Assembly: GCA_035578175.1 (NCBI GenBank)
Contig: JAQMRL010000011.1
Span: forward strand, 5,281,501-5,345,500
Source: Catonia carolina
Lineage: Eukaryota; Arthropoda; Insecta; Hemiptera; Achilidae
Length of the DNA stretch: 64,000 nt
Direction of reading: 5' to 3'
In this document: piece by piece, positions 46,707-58,163 of the stretch
Position numbering within the stretch: position 1 is the first letter of the stretch
How the letters are laid out: each line of letters begins with the position of its first letter
Made by a program: the position numbers and the translations under genes
The notes under the pieces: generated by a model
Seen by the model: the letters and a program-made list of their open reading frames with translations, nothing else
What the model was told of the DNA's origin: nothing
Databases searched by the model: none

Positions 46707-48091
46707 TATTGTGTATTTGAATATAATAATTCTATATATAATAATATATTATATATTCTATAATATAATAATTAAAAGGTTAATGTGTATTTGAATATAA
46801 TAATTCTTTTAATCATATTAAATATTAAACCCGTAGAATTTTAGAAAGACAAAGTGAATTCGGGATAAATTAATACACAAAATATTACTATAAAAATTCT
46901 TAGGTATTAATAACAATAGAAAGAATATAATAGCCTAATGAAATATAAAGAATTCTACACTCTACACTTGTAGATTGTACCGTTGGTACCCGTCAGGTAA
47001 TATATTACACTGTCAAAAACACACAAAAAACTAATACAATAGACGAACAAAATGACTACCCAGTCGGTAAAAGGACATAATATACGAATTGTAACACTAG
47101 GAATTCTTTTATGAACTTAAAATTTGATGACATTTATTTTAACTCAAGCGTGGGAAATAGCCTTGTACTTAGATTCATGGATAGGTTGATAAAATATTTT
47201 TAATATAAATTTTTCAAGAAAATAGATTTTATTTCTCTATAGAGTATTCTCAATAAAATACAATTCTACTGTCTTTAATATAAAAATTCCAAAACATGTT
47301 AGATGGATAAAAAGTCGTGTGTATTGACAATATTATATAAGAATCAATCATATCAGCACTGATGAAACAAGTCGTTTTCACAAAAGTTCAAAGAAAAAGT
47401 TGAATCTCGTAGACATTTAATTAAATTAATAGTTTAACTAGTGTCTTACTAATCTTTTTGTGCATTCTATAAGTTAAGTATAGCATTTTGTTATCAGCAT
47501 TTAAACGCTCCCGTGATGTGAGTAACAAACTCTGCATGCCGTCGGCACGTCGTTAACTGTAACGTATAAAACGTTTTTACCATAGAATATTATAGAGTTG
47601 CGTGTTACTTTTATGAATGTCAATTCTTCATTATTTTCATTGCGGTCGCGACAGATGTTAAATTGTTGAAGTCTGTATCTGATGTGAACTTTAGAAATAT
47701 AATTTCTGCAGCAATTATAATTAAATTTACGTATGGAAGATAAATAAACGTAGATTTGTTATTATATAAATGGTAAATGAAATAATGGTTAAAGAGATAT
47801 ATGTATATATACATATATATATGTGTTAGAAGAAAACTGAGACGTCATCAATGTGAGAATGAACTCTACATAAACTTGGCTCGTACGATGCACGTTAAAA
47901 AAATAAAAAAAATAAAATAAAAATAAATCTTTATTTGTCAGTGACCAAAAAAAGAATAGACATCGTTTAAGACAGTTATACGTACTTTTAAATCTATTTT
48001 AACAAACAATATTTGTTTACAATTAAGTATTAACGAAAACAAAACAAAAATAACTAATTCATTAAATTACTAAATTCTACACACATTACAT
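46707..48091. other. AT-rich intergenic DNA with a local duplication
   Basis: The 26-bp tgtgtatttgaatataataa-containing sequence occurs at 46708-46733 and again at about 46782-46807, with an AT-rich palindrome between. The minus frame 47620-47814 is not supported. Confidence 0.55.
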
Positions 48092-48560
48092 TTAAAGAAA
48101 ATTTAAGAACTCCTGATCTGAATAAAATGCATGTTTTGTTAAAAAACCTTTTACTTCCCGATCAAAGTTTTTTAAATTCAGGAGTATTATTTCAGATGGT
48201 AATCTTGTTAAAAAACCAAATGAAATTGCAGTGAATTCCTTCAGAAACTTTGAAGTTTTATATTTTAAATTCTGAAGTCATCATTGTGTCGAGTTTCATA
48301 ATTATGATTGTACTTATTTTTTGTAAATAACTCAGTGTTCCTTTTCGCGAATTTTAAAATTTCATATATATATAAGGAGACGGTAAGGGGAGAATATTTC
48401 GTTTAACAAACAATCCTTTGCAAGAATAATGCCTTGGAATGTTTGCAATAATTCTAATTGTGTATTTTTGTATGCAAAAAATCTCGAGGTTAAATCTTAA
48501 AGGAGTAAGGTGCTCGGTTGAGTTGCCCCACTGCGCGACCTCATAGCTTAGTACAGAGTG
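48092..48560 (-). pseudogene. non-LTR retrotransposon ORF2 C-terminus, decayed
   Basis: The minus strand reads TELFTKNKYNHNYETRHNDD and then, after frame changes, LPSEIILLNLKNFDREVKGF, LTKHAFYSDQEFLNFL and a stop at 48092. The HNYNTR-type motif, followed by a LPxEI, FKxxVKxFLLxHxFYSxxEFL series, marks the C-terminus of a LINE ORF2 lineage frequent in insects that differs from the Jockey and RTE fragments elsewhere here. Clade not assigned. It is 5'-truncated and heavily damaged. Confidence 0.68.
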
Positions 48561-49133
48561 GAATAACGCAACGAAACGTTTAAAGTACAGTGAACAGAAT
48601 CAATATTTAATTTAGCGTATGCTTGTAAATATAACTAGAAAATTAATTGAATTATTTATTATAAAAAAGTGTTTCGTGGTTTTTGCACTTGAGATAAATA
48701 TGAAAGTAAAATGTAGAAAATTGTGGGAGGAATGATATGCACTTAAGGCAGTATTATAAATCCTTGCAAACTTGTTTTCGTTATTTTTAAAAATTTTTCG
48801 TGAAATAACGTGACAATGTGTTTATTATACCTGTAGCAGCATGCACATAAGTGATGACATGATCATCAGTTATATGCAACAAGTTAAATGAGGTGAATGC
48901 ATAAGATTCCCCGACCCACGAGGTAATCGGACGCAGGCGTAATGCAGGCGTAACGCAGGAGGTAATGTAGCACATTAAAAATAAAAGTTGTACTTGAAGT
49001 TATTGCCTTAGATTATATTTGCTCGTATCATTTTCAGGAAACCTTTTTATGTTAATTTAATTAAGTTTGTTATTATAGATTCACGTTCTGTTTTGGTTGT
49101 TCCAAAATATTGCAACGTAAACTGTTTGATTGT
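48561..49133. other. intergenic DNA, no gene seen
   Basis: Near 48925-48965 a gcaggcgtaa-like unit is repeated (gcaggcgtaatgcaggcgta, then acgcagg). No gene. Confidence 0.55.
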
Positions 49134-49271
49134 AATTTTTACTTTCTCTTGCCTATATAAATATATAGGAAGGAAAGTATTGTTTTCATGTCGATTTTTC
49201 GAAATCGAGTTTTCACCGGATCTATACGTTTTCAGACCCCCTGAACCCAAAAAACATGTTTTTAGCGATTG

Positions 49272-49308
<37 letters not shown>

Positions 49309-50090
49309 AACAGAATATCTCAAGAACGGAACATCGTACGAACTTGAAACTTGAAACTTAAGTTACGTACCACTACCGGACTCGACACGAACATTTTCAT
49401 CAAAATCGGTCAACCGAAAGTGGTAGTTTATTCGTGTAATTTTTCCTTTTTTTGCGATTTTCTCAAAAACTGGTCCTACGATTTTTTTTAAAATCGCCTG
49501 GTTTACTCAATTTTTTATTCTCTACAAGATAGGGTAGGCGTCATGTTTGCTGAAATTCTGGGTGAGGCTGTTTTCTCGTAAAAACGTTGTTTTTTAAGAT
49601 TACAGCTTTAATATGCATTTAAGCGCAAAACTTTATATAATAAAAGTTGTAGAGAATTGAAAATTCTACAACTTTTATTTCCAACAATTTTTTGTATAAC
49701 GCTTAGTTTAGCGGTAATTTGCGATTTTCTGTTTTTTTCTCACGAAAATGTGTGAAAAATTGATTTTTTTAAGATTTCGGCCTTAGTATGCATTTTACGA
49801 CAAAAGTGTATATAATTAAATTTATAGAAAATTAAAAGATCTACAACTTTTATTTAAAGCATTTTTCTCTACAGAGCCTAGTTTAGAGAGAAAGAGTGAT
49901 TTTCCGTATTTCTAAGCCAAACTGAGGTTGATTTTCATTTTGCATCATTCACTCATGATTAAAATAAGGTTATGTTTGTTGAGGTTAGTTTTTTGTTTAT
50001 TTCTTATGTTTTATTACTAATGTTAGGTTTATTATTAATTTTTTGCATTGGCAAGAGAAAGTTGTGTGAGTGTTTCACACCAGATTTTTT
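49134..50090 (+). mobile_element. family-C element, copy 3
   Basis: The most complete copy. The 5' end, 49141-49178, forms a long imperfect hairpin: actttctcttgcctatata pairs with tatataggaaggaaagt. The (gt)n microsatellite is at 49267-49303. Two diverged subunits are at about 49593-49767 and 49768-49918. The 3' end has ggcaagagaaag, the reverse complement of ctttctcttgcc near the start, then a GTGTGA/TCACAC hairpin. No coding sequence. Confidence 0.83.
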
Positions 50091-50097
50091 AATTTAA

Positions 50098-50885
50098 CAC
50101 ACTTAGTGCTAGAGACTCGCCTAGCAGGTCATGGATAGGTGTTACCGCCAGGCTACCGTCTCACCAAGAGGGTTCTGTTTTGTTCCCATATTAAGAAATT
50201 CTGGAGTGAGACTTAATTTGCTGATATTGTAGGCCTATATTATTTGTAGTTTAAAATTATTTATGATAAAATACGCGTAAATTGTAACTGTAGATGGAAA
50301 CATTGAATCAAGAACTACATTTATCATAACAGACGAAAATAAATCTTGATGCAAATCTAAAAAAACCATTGAATTGTTTGTTTTTATGTTATTAGCAAAG
50401 ATGAATCCTTGTATAGGTTGAAAATAAAAAAAAATCTATAAATTTTATTCAATATAAACTTCTCTACAGTCTTACTCACCATAAATCTCCTCTTCCAATT
50501 ATTCAGATACTTGCAACTATTACAAGGTAATTCTTCGTCCTATTTGGACCTACGGTTCAGTAATCTACGGATCAGTTAAAGTATCTAACATAAAACGTAT
50601 TCAGACATTTCAGAACAAAACTTTACTTATCATCTGTCCAACATACGTTAGTAACAAAACATTACATTGGGACCTTAACATCGAAACGGTAGACGAAACA
50701 ATAAAGAAACTATACAGACGTTTTTATAGCAAACTACACTATCACACAAATCTACAAATTCAGTCATTGTCTACTCCTCACCTACCACACAACTCACCTA
50801 GAAGACTGAAAAGGCAATGGAATAGAGACTTTTTGTGAATCGTCTTGAGGGGTTGCCGCTGGGCGACTACCTCACACAAGTGACA
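50098..50885. mobile_element. candidate piggyBac-like non-autonomous element
   Basis: The segment lies between TTAA at 50094-50097 and TTAA at 50886-50889. The left end reads CACACTTAGTGCTAGAGACT then CGCCTAGC. The right end, read on the minus strand, reads TGTCACTTGTGTGAGGTAGT then CGCCCAGC. The ends align best with a small offset over ~27 bp. There is no piggyBac transposase inside. Instead a Jockey fragment occupies 50448-50838. The match is suggestive but not decisive. Confidence 0.4.
50448..50838 (+). pseudogene. Jockey ORF2 thumb and C-terminus
   Basis: From about 50505 the frame reads YKVILRPIWTYGSVIYGSVK, IKRIQTFQNKTLLIIC, LHWDLNIETVDETIKKLYRR and SPRRLKRQWNRDFL with a stop at 50838. 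In another frame just upstream LLYSLTHHKSPLP fits the preceding LYxLLNxxSPL step. There is one frameshift. No A-rich tail follows, unlike normal LINE 3' ends, so the 3' end may have been lost or joined to other DNA. Confidence 0.83.
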
Positions 50886-50889
50886 TTAA

Positions 50890-51534
50890 GACATTTATAT
50901 AAAACTATTGACATTATAACAGCTGGTTGTGTTAAATTGTTACACAGTTGTAGTTTCTTTTTCTTAAATGAAGTAAAAAAGTAATCAAATAAATTATATA
51001 CAAATCGTAAGTAACATATAATCGTCAATAAAGCAAGCAGAGAACACACCGCACAAGAAAGCAGCACAGCGGGAGAGATACCTCATAATTACTCAGCAAT
51101 GATGTGTTAAAAAATTAAAGACTTATGTTATCTGAATTTTTGAGAACAATTAAAAATGCCTCCTACTATATTTTGAATTAAACCCATCGTAGCGACGTAA
51201 TTAAATGAATTCACTCAATCGATGTAATCAACATCTTATAACCAACTAAACCCCAATTTCTTAGTATAAGACACAAGAACTAAAGAGAACATACTTGAAA
51301 TAAGAGGACTAAAAAGAAAAGGAGTCGTGATCTACTAAACTAGAAAGGAATAAAAGTAAAATGGCCTGAACTGGAAGTGTTAATAACAATGGATATTTTG
51401 CTTTTTCAAAAATTAATATATTTTTATCTATCCGCATTTTATTTAGTGATTATAGTTTAGATTATATTTTAGGCTATATAGTATGTATCGTCATACGTCC
51501 CTTATGTATGTATAGTTATTCCTTGAATTTTGGA
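50890..51534. other. intergenic DNA, no gene seen
   Basis: Nothing recognisable; the minus frame 50867-51067 is unsupported. Confidence 0.5.
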
Positions 51535-51655
51535 AACCAAGGTTGGGTAGATTAATTTTCCCACAATGAGTTGTTATAATCACTACGCTAACCGTCTCCA
51601 CCGTCTGCATTTACAGAAATTGCAAAACAGTCAGACGTAAAACCAAAAAGGAAAA
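51535..51655 (-). mobile_element. tRNA-like SINE head with family-E tail
   Basis: On the minus strand the sequence gacggttagcgtagtgatta resembles a box-A region like that at 41.06 kb. Next to it on the plus strand is ccaccgtctgcatttacaga, shared with 7917-7966. Two copies of the latter show it is an interspersed repeat. Confidence 0.45.
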
Positions 51656-52282
51656 AATAAATATAAACGGTTTTTTTCAAATAATTAAGGAAATTAATTT
51701 GTATTGTAATTATTTTTGTAAAGTAAAATTAAATAAATAAATACATAAAATAAAATGATAGTAAAACTAAAGTAACTCGCACTGTATCTTGAATCACCAT
51801 CAAAAGAATGTGCGTCCTCATGTTTTTCCTATCTCTTAATATTCTTCAACCATGAGTATTTCATTCGTCCAGTAATACATTTACTCTCTTTGCAGCATCA
51901 AAAAGCAAAATTCATTTTAGTAAAGTCATATTATTTATTTTTAAGCATAAATAAATCTGTAACAAGGTTTGTAAAGTCAAAATTTATGTGCACATCTGTT
52001 AATGAACGTCGGAAATTTTAAGAAACAGATTCGGTTTTTATTTTCAGATCTCACAAATGAAAACCTAATCAAGTACCATTCACAAACTTTTCCGAACGAA
52101 CAGGATTGGATAAGATTGTTTCAAATGTAGACATACTTTTTGTTAACATTTTTTTGCAATTGTACAGGTAGAACAAGTAAAAATGTTCACGGAGTGTTAA
52201 TTAAAAAACCGCGTTAATGGCTTTAAGGAAGACACTACGCAACGATAGTGACTTCAGATAATAAAAATGTGTTAAATTTATA
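51656..52282. other. AT-rich intergenic DNA, no gene seen
   Basis: Nothing recognisable on either strand. Confidence 0.55.
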
Positions 52283-53130
52283 TTATATTAAATTTTTAAC
52301 TATTATTAGAGTTCTGTTAATTCCTTTACTCCATCGGCGTTTCAATCGTCTTTGTGCGATTTCTGGTAGAATGGGAGAATTTATTTTGCATAATAAGGGA
52401 TTATTACAATGTTTAAACCTGCAATAAAATGTTAAAAATATCTCGTTGATAAAAGAGATAAGTAAGTCATCATGTAGTTTTCTATTGGGTCCGTAACTCA
52501 AGGATTTAGTACTAAGTCGCAAGAATTTACTTTGGAAACACTATGTTCGTGAATTGACTGACGGCTTTGCTGCACTATGAACCATACATCCAGATCGGTT
52601 GGAGCATTGGCTTCTATGTCAAGAGTTTTGAAGTCGTGGGAAGTTTTAATCCCTTGGCTAATAGTCTGAGAAACTATTTTAGCTTTTCATTCAGTATTGT
52701 CTTTTATGTTTGACGTGTATGTTTCACGTAAACCGCCTGTCTGAATATATCCTAAGATACCAAACACTGTTTGCTTGCGGAAGAGATTAGTTGAATAACA
52801 ATAATTGTTAACTCATTTTTCGATTAAGGGTAAAGATCATTTGGTACGTTTTGTTTATACTGTATTAATTTTTATACCCTCATCTTCTAAATCATTCTTG
52901 GAGAATGCCAAGGAGATACTGAATTGGTTTGAAACAGGAACAGGTTGTCGGAGGATGAAAGAACAACAGAATCATCAGCGAAAGTAGTAAGGAATGTAGT
53001 AGAAATTTCTGGTATATCCGAGATGGAATGGAAAACAGCAAGGGAGCCAAAATTGATCCTTGGGAAACGACTCCCCTGATGTAGAGATTTAAAAAACTTT
53101 CTTGCGCAAATTTACATTATTTAAAATTAT
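52283..53130 (-). pseudogene. decayed Jockey ORF2 copy, with SINE-like insertion
   Basis: From about 53085 to 52840 the minus strand, across frame changes, gives GVVSQGSILAPLLFS (family: GVPQGSILAPLLF), SRIYQKF and a degenerate region where FADD would be. From 52522 to 52283 an open frame reads RKLHDDLLISFINEIF and AQRRLKRRWSKGI, the C-terminus. Between them, at about 52592-52660, lies a tRNA-like stretch (ggttggagcattggcttcta). Same strand and order indicate one element that has since been deleted and invaded. The similar RT fragment at 54340-54535 is in opposite orientation. Confidence 0.72.
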
Positions 53131-54339
53131 TTTTATTTTGTACACACACTATAGAATTTAACTTACGAGTAAATTTTTTAAATATTTCCAGTGTCTAAAA
53201 ACTTCTTATAGGGCCTATGTTTAATTATAAACATATCTTCTTTAAAAACTAGAAGTTAATAACCGGCCTACTATTTTGTTCAAAGAAATATGTGGGCTTA
53301 CACATTAGGAAATATGTTACCGGTTTTAAAAAAATATATATTAAAACCAATTTTATATTATTTACGATTTCACGCTATTTAAAATAACTAAACATTAAAC
53401 GATTAAAATAATTTAAATTTATTATAGAGTGTACAATTAATAAATTAAAAATCTTTGTAGAATTTTTAATAAATTGATATAAACAACCATCACAATATAA
53501 TTTCAACACGGAATATTCCTTGTACAAGTTATTTCTTGTAGTTACATTTTGAACTACTTTTATTGAAAAAAGTAAATGACATTAAGTTAACAATGTTGCA
53601 TTTCATAATTTATTTTAAACTATTACTTACCATACAAACGTTGTGACGCGTGCAGAAATTTTGAAATTAACTTGGTCTCTAATTGGATGTATCTGTAGGG
53701 AAAAATCAGGACAAAGCAAGACAGGTTTGTTACCGACTACATAATATAATTTGAGTTATTTATTGCTGACAGCTACTTCACACGTGAAGATACAAATTAC
53801 TAATACTGTTATTGGAATTGTTGAAACAGAAGTAAGAAAAAGTTTACAGTTTTATGTTAAGCACTGCACTAATAGGTTACAAACAATGTGTTCTAATTGT
53901 GTTAAATATTATTGAAATTCGTTCATTATTATTTAAATTTTGTACAAGGTGCATAATTATATTTTTATTGTACAAATATTTTTTGTAAATGTTTAAATTG
54001 ATTCTTTTGTGATTCATTTTAAGTTAAAATGTATTTAAAAATTTTCTCTCAATGTTACAATAGGTAAATTTCTTAGATATATATATATATATATATATAT
54101 ATGCAGAAGTGCTCGATGGATGACTCACTCATTCACCATTATTTATACTTTGGCTTCCCGATTAATTAGAGAGCTGAAATTCGGCACACAAATTGCATCT
54201 AAGGGGTAAAAATAAACTGACTTTATTAAAGCAGCACATAAAATCTTCATACATTATGAAAGAAGTACATGTGTATAAATTAGAATGAAAATTAAAATAT
54301 TGAAAGTGATAACTAAGAAATTTACCAGAAAATAAAAAA
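53131..54339. other. AT-rich intergenic DNA, no gene seen
   Basis: A (ta)n run lies at about 54078-54102. No gene. Confidence 0.6.
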
Positions 54340-54535
54340 GTTTTATATAATGTAAATTTCCGCAAAAAACTTTCTTAAATCTCTACATCAGGGGAGTAGT
54401 ATCCCTAGGATCAATTTTGGCTCTCTTGCTCTTTTTCGTTCTATCTCGGATATACCAAAAATTTCTACTCCTTAGCTTAGGCCTACTACATTCACTGATG
54501 ATTCTCTTGTTCTTTCATTCTCCGACAACCCTGTC
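54340..54535 (+). pseudogene. Jockey reverse transcriptase fragment
   Basis: The plus strand reads YIRGVVSLGSILALLLF, LSRIYQKFLL and LMILLFFHSPTT. It is the same stretch as in the minus-strand copy at about 52940-53130, including the untranslated-looking ctttcttaaatctctacatc just before. Only the GVPQGS region of the palm and the following strand are kept. Confidence 0.68.
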
Positions 54536-55004
54536 GTTGGATTGTCGTTTGAGATGAGAAGAATAAAGACAATATCTTCACAAAATTTCCGAAAATACAA
54601 CTGTATTGTTTGAATGTAAAAATATTTTTTTTAATAGACTAATTTCAACTCGAAAGACACAAATCACTTAAACCTGATAACCATAGCTTAAACTTTGGAA
54701 AATAACAATTAATCGCAACAAATGACGGTTACTCTTAAACCTGACTAACCGTTTACATAAAGAATATTTCGCTGCCTCCCACTATTACTACTACTACTAT
54801 TACTATTACACACACTACTACTCAAACACGCTATTTAGGTTTACACTTAAACAGAAAACTTACATAGAACGCACACGTTTCACACACTCGCCACAAACTC
54901 AAAATACGCTTCTTTCAATGAAACGCATAAATTGCATGCGTTAAAATGTTGCACAAAGACTTACAAATCCCGTGCGTAATTGATGTTGTAAAACAACTAC
55001 AGTC

Positions 55005-55197
55005 TGTCTACAACTTGATGGCCTCCCGCAGAGATGAGCAGAATCGGCTTGCTACTAGCCTTCTCAATAACATTTCACTGTGTACTACTACTAACTAGTA
55101 CACTCGACTTTGTACATAATGAAGTGTTATTGAGAAGGCTAGTAGCGGGCCGATTCTGCTTCCTTCTGCGGCAGGTCATCAAGTTTTAGATAGACAG
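55005..55197. repeat. family-D palindrome
   Basis: The two ~75-bp arms (55005-55078 and 55121-55197) are reverse complements with modest divergence. Each has agaatcggc(c/t)(c/t)gctacta- and gccttctcaataaca-type sequence. The loop of about 42 nt contains a second small inverted repeat (tgtacta and tagtaca). One arm alone recurs at 29472-29545. It may be a MITE or fold-back element. Confidence 0.82.
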
Positions 55198-55208
55198 TAT
55201 ACAAGACG

Positions 55209-55325
55209 TTGCATGAGAGATTTGATTTGCATGATAACCCTCTCATACAAAACATATACACTAGGGCAATACCGGGTACTCAGCACAGACGTTTAAAACG
55301 CTTCTGGCCAAAGATCTTCCTGGCC
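55209..55325 (+). pseudogene. Jockey ORF2 extreme C-terminus
   Basis: The frame from 55209 reads MHERFDLHDNPLIQNIYT and HRRLKRFWPKIFL. It resembles the last 40 residues of Jockey-clade ORF2 (H-NPL-, RRLKRxWxxDLL). The remainder of the open frame to 55421 has no similarity. It starts only about 10 bp after the family-D palindrome. Confidence 0.65.
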
Positions 55326-55329
55326 AACT

Positions 55330-56279
55330 GTAGTACTGTGGTGATGACTGCAAGCTTCTTCAAGGACACAAGTCTTGGAACATTAGCTTCATATTTGGAA
55401 ATTGTTGGATTAATACAATAACATATACTAAATTTCATTAAAAGTATTAAAAAAAAGATTATAGACAATGCAAGAAAAGACTATGCACTCACTTGATAAA
55501 GTTTTGGGCATGTATTCCAACCCAGTGAAATATTACAAAAATATGAAATTCCCTTTATTTGTATGATAAAATATTTTATATTATTTAACACAGTAAAATT
55601 TATCCTACTTAAGTGTTTTTTATTACTTAAAAATTGAATTTTGTAAAAAATTGTTTCTGAAAATATGGAAAGTTTTGGGAGGAAATGTACTCATTAAATT
55701 TAATTAAAACCCATAACGTAACTTTTTCAAGTAAGATAACGAAAGTGTTAATAGCTACAATTAGGGTGCAAAATTGGTTCGCAAGAAATTCCAATTATAT
55801 CACGTTGGAAGTAACTCATTATAAAGTTATGGTTTCCATCATACAAGAATTAAACTCAATTTTCTTGAAAATTCTTACATCGCTTTAAACTTTGCGTACC
55901 TGAAACCCAAACTTAAACAATCTGTTTTACCTGGTGATATATTAGGTACTTATTTACTCTGTAAAAGTTGGTCCAATTCTACTGGGTTATCAACATAATG
56001 TGTATTTTAATTAGGAAAAATTTTCTAAACAGCTTAAATATTCTACCTGGTTTGAAATTAAAGAGGATATATTAATCTTATAAGTAGGTCATAAAGTGTC
56101 GATTGTTATTCGAGTTAAAATTGTCTTACCCTTAACTAGATTGCACCGGTATTAACTAATTAACTAGGTATGTAAAAGAGATGAAAAATCTGTATAATAA
56201 AATTTCATCTCACTGGTTTACTAAAACATGTTAATTTTAATCATTCCAATTTATGCCCATCACGTGCAAATAGTTAATT
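55330..56279. other. AT-rich intergenic DNA, no gene seen
   Basis: The open frame 55685-55888 has no recognisable content. Confidence 0.5.
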
Positions 56280-56590
56280 TGTCTGTTTGTTCCAGGCTTA
56301 CAAAAAAATAGTTATTTTTCTTCATTACTTCTCAGTCAATAAACAACTGGTACATTTAAGATAAGAAGAGTTGACATTGTAAGAAGGTAATAATCAGAGT
56401 TGTTTTTTTTTAAAGTAATAGATTTCATTATACAGCCAGATCCTGCAGCCAACAAAAAGAGGTTTTATTAGGAATTGGATTGCATCTTCAAGTAAATGAA
56501 AAATAAATGTTTTTTATGCCCTGATAATCAGGTATATGTTTCAAACTCGTGAGAGGACGTGGTAATACTACTTTATTTTTAGTATGAAAG
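56280..56590 (+). mobile_element. family-B copy 7, diverged
   Basis: Recognisable blocks are tgttccaggct, atttcattatacagccagat and gataatcaggtatatg in the family order, but with many substitutions, and without the 3' tail. This is the oldest copy seen. Confidence 0.6.
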
Positions 56591-56651
56591 AGTGAAATCT
56601 TTTCTGTTTGAAACCATTTTTCCTGATTTGAAATAAACCAACAAATTATTA

Positions 56652-57086
56652 TTATATAAATAGACTACATTTATATTCAAGCGAGGATTTACAGCCCCAG
56701 CCGTATCTCGCTTCCTGAGCAGCACCTCTCTCTGTCTCGCCAGTTCCCATAGTAGAGCCGCCGCAAAGACATTGCCTCCTGCACCCATCCAACCCTGTCA
56801 CTTCCGGCCTACCCCTCCTTCTTCTACCGGCTGGCGTCCACTCCCATACCCTCTTTGGCCACCTACCATCCTCCATCCTCTGCAAATGGCCAAACCATTT
56901 TAACTGCTTCCGGGATATGGTATCCATAATATTTCCTTGAACACCGATTTTTCTCCTAATTTCTGAATTCGTAATTCGATCGATCCGCGATACACCACAG
57001 TTCCGCCTCCAGAAATCCATCTCCACCGCTTTAAGCGATCCTTCTGTCTCTTTCTCAATACCCACACTTCCGTAGCATAGGTACAT
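56652..57086 (-). pseudogene. RTE-like LINE ORF2 C-terminal region
   Basis: An open frame of 144 residues. It contains AVEMDFWRRNCGVSRIDRIT, IRRKIGVQGNIMDTISRKQL, KWFGHLQRMEDGRWPKRVWE and GRRRRGRPEVTGLDGCRR, then a short EARYGWGC. The FWRR, NxxIRxxMxV, LxWFGHxxRM, RWPKR, GRRxRGRP order is the C-terminal region of a LINE lineage common in insects, distantly like RTE. No palm or endonuclease remains. The frame after GRRRRGRP may be shifted. It is a separate lineage from 17325-17750. Confidence 0.8.
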
Positions 57087-57827
57087 ACACTCTCCAGAAT
57101 ATTTATTATACAGGATATAATTTTACTTAAAAGATATATACAGGATATTTATTATACTCCAGGATACAAATTATTGTTTGTTATATTAATAAAATAGGGT
57201 TGAAGACATCCTCTACATAACACAGGATTTGAGTTTTTTTGTACTTACGTAATTTAATTGGTTAAATATACCTACCTGTGTTTCAGTCCAGTTCCGTTTT
57301 AATTATACTGTTTTAAAAATTAAAGGCTATTTAACAGTACCCTTTTAAGGGTAATTTAAGAGTGCTACGAGGGTTTAAACTATGTCAAAGCTGCAGAACC
57401 AGATCTTTAATACAAATCAATCAAATTAAAACAAATTGAAATAATTTTTTGTTAGCTCGTTTGTGAACAGTCATATTTATCGAATTTTTCGAAATACGTT
57501 ATAGTCTACTCGTTTAATTCTAAAGAGACGAGTAAACAAAAGCTGCTACAACAAGTTTTTCTTTTGACTTATACTTAGTTTTTTTTCTATCAACTGACTC
57601 AAAAACTTTACTAGAATAAGCAAATGAACGTTAAGTCTGAAGTAGGATTCGAGGAAGTTTTTGGCGCAAAGTTAAGTGAAAGCCACCATCAATGTTTGTC
57701 AAAGTTTCTATTCTTGTAAATGTACGGAAAATTCTGAAAATTTTTATCCATACATCATTTCAACCCTCTTCCGAATGAAACTAAAATGTTAAAAGTGAGA
57801 TCTAACCAGTTAAGAGGGGTGAAGTAA
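57087..57827. other. AT-rich intergenic DNA, no gene seen
   Basis: A 19-bp tatatacaggatat-like unit repeats around 57108-57170. No gene. Confidence 0.55.
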
Positions 57828-58108
57828 TCTGTACTAATATTATAAAGACAAAGCGTGTTTTCTTGTGCAGGCTAATTTCCAAAACTACTGAACGATTTTC
57901 ATGAAATGTTGACAGCATATTCGTATTTACATTCACAGTAACATTTTATTTTAAAATTTTCAAAAATGATGACCCTAAGGACCCTACAGAAGATTTTTAT
58001 AAATATGTATGTGTGTGTGTGTGTGTGTACATGTGATTACGTATTGCTGTTGAAGTAGATGAAGGGGTTTGATAAGGCGAGATATACGCAAAGGAAATTA
58101 TCAAAACG

Positions 58109-58163
<55 letters not shown>

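Noticed and set aside
50098..51110. Right end of the TTAA-bounded element placed at TTAA 51107-51110
   Set aside because: Its terminal match (CACAT then TGCT) is weaker than that of the end at 50885.
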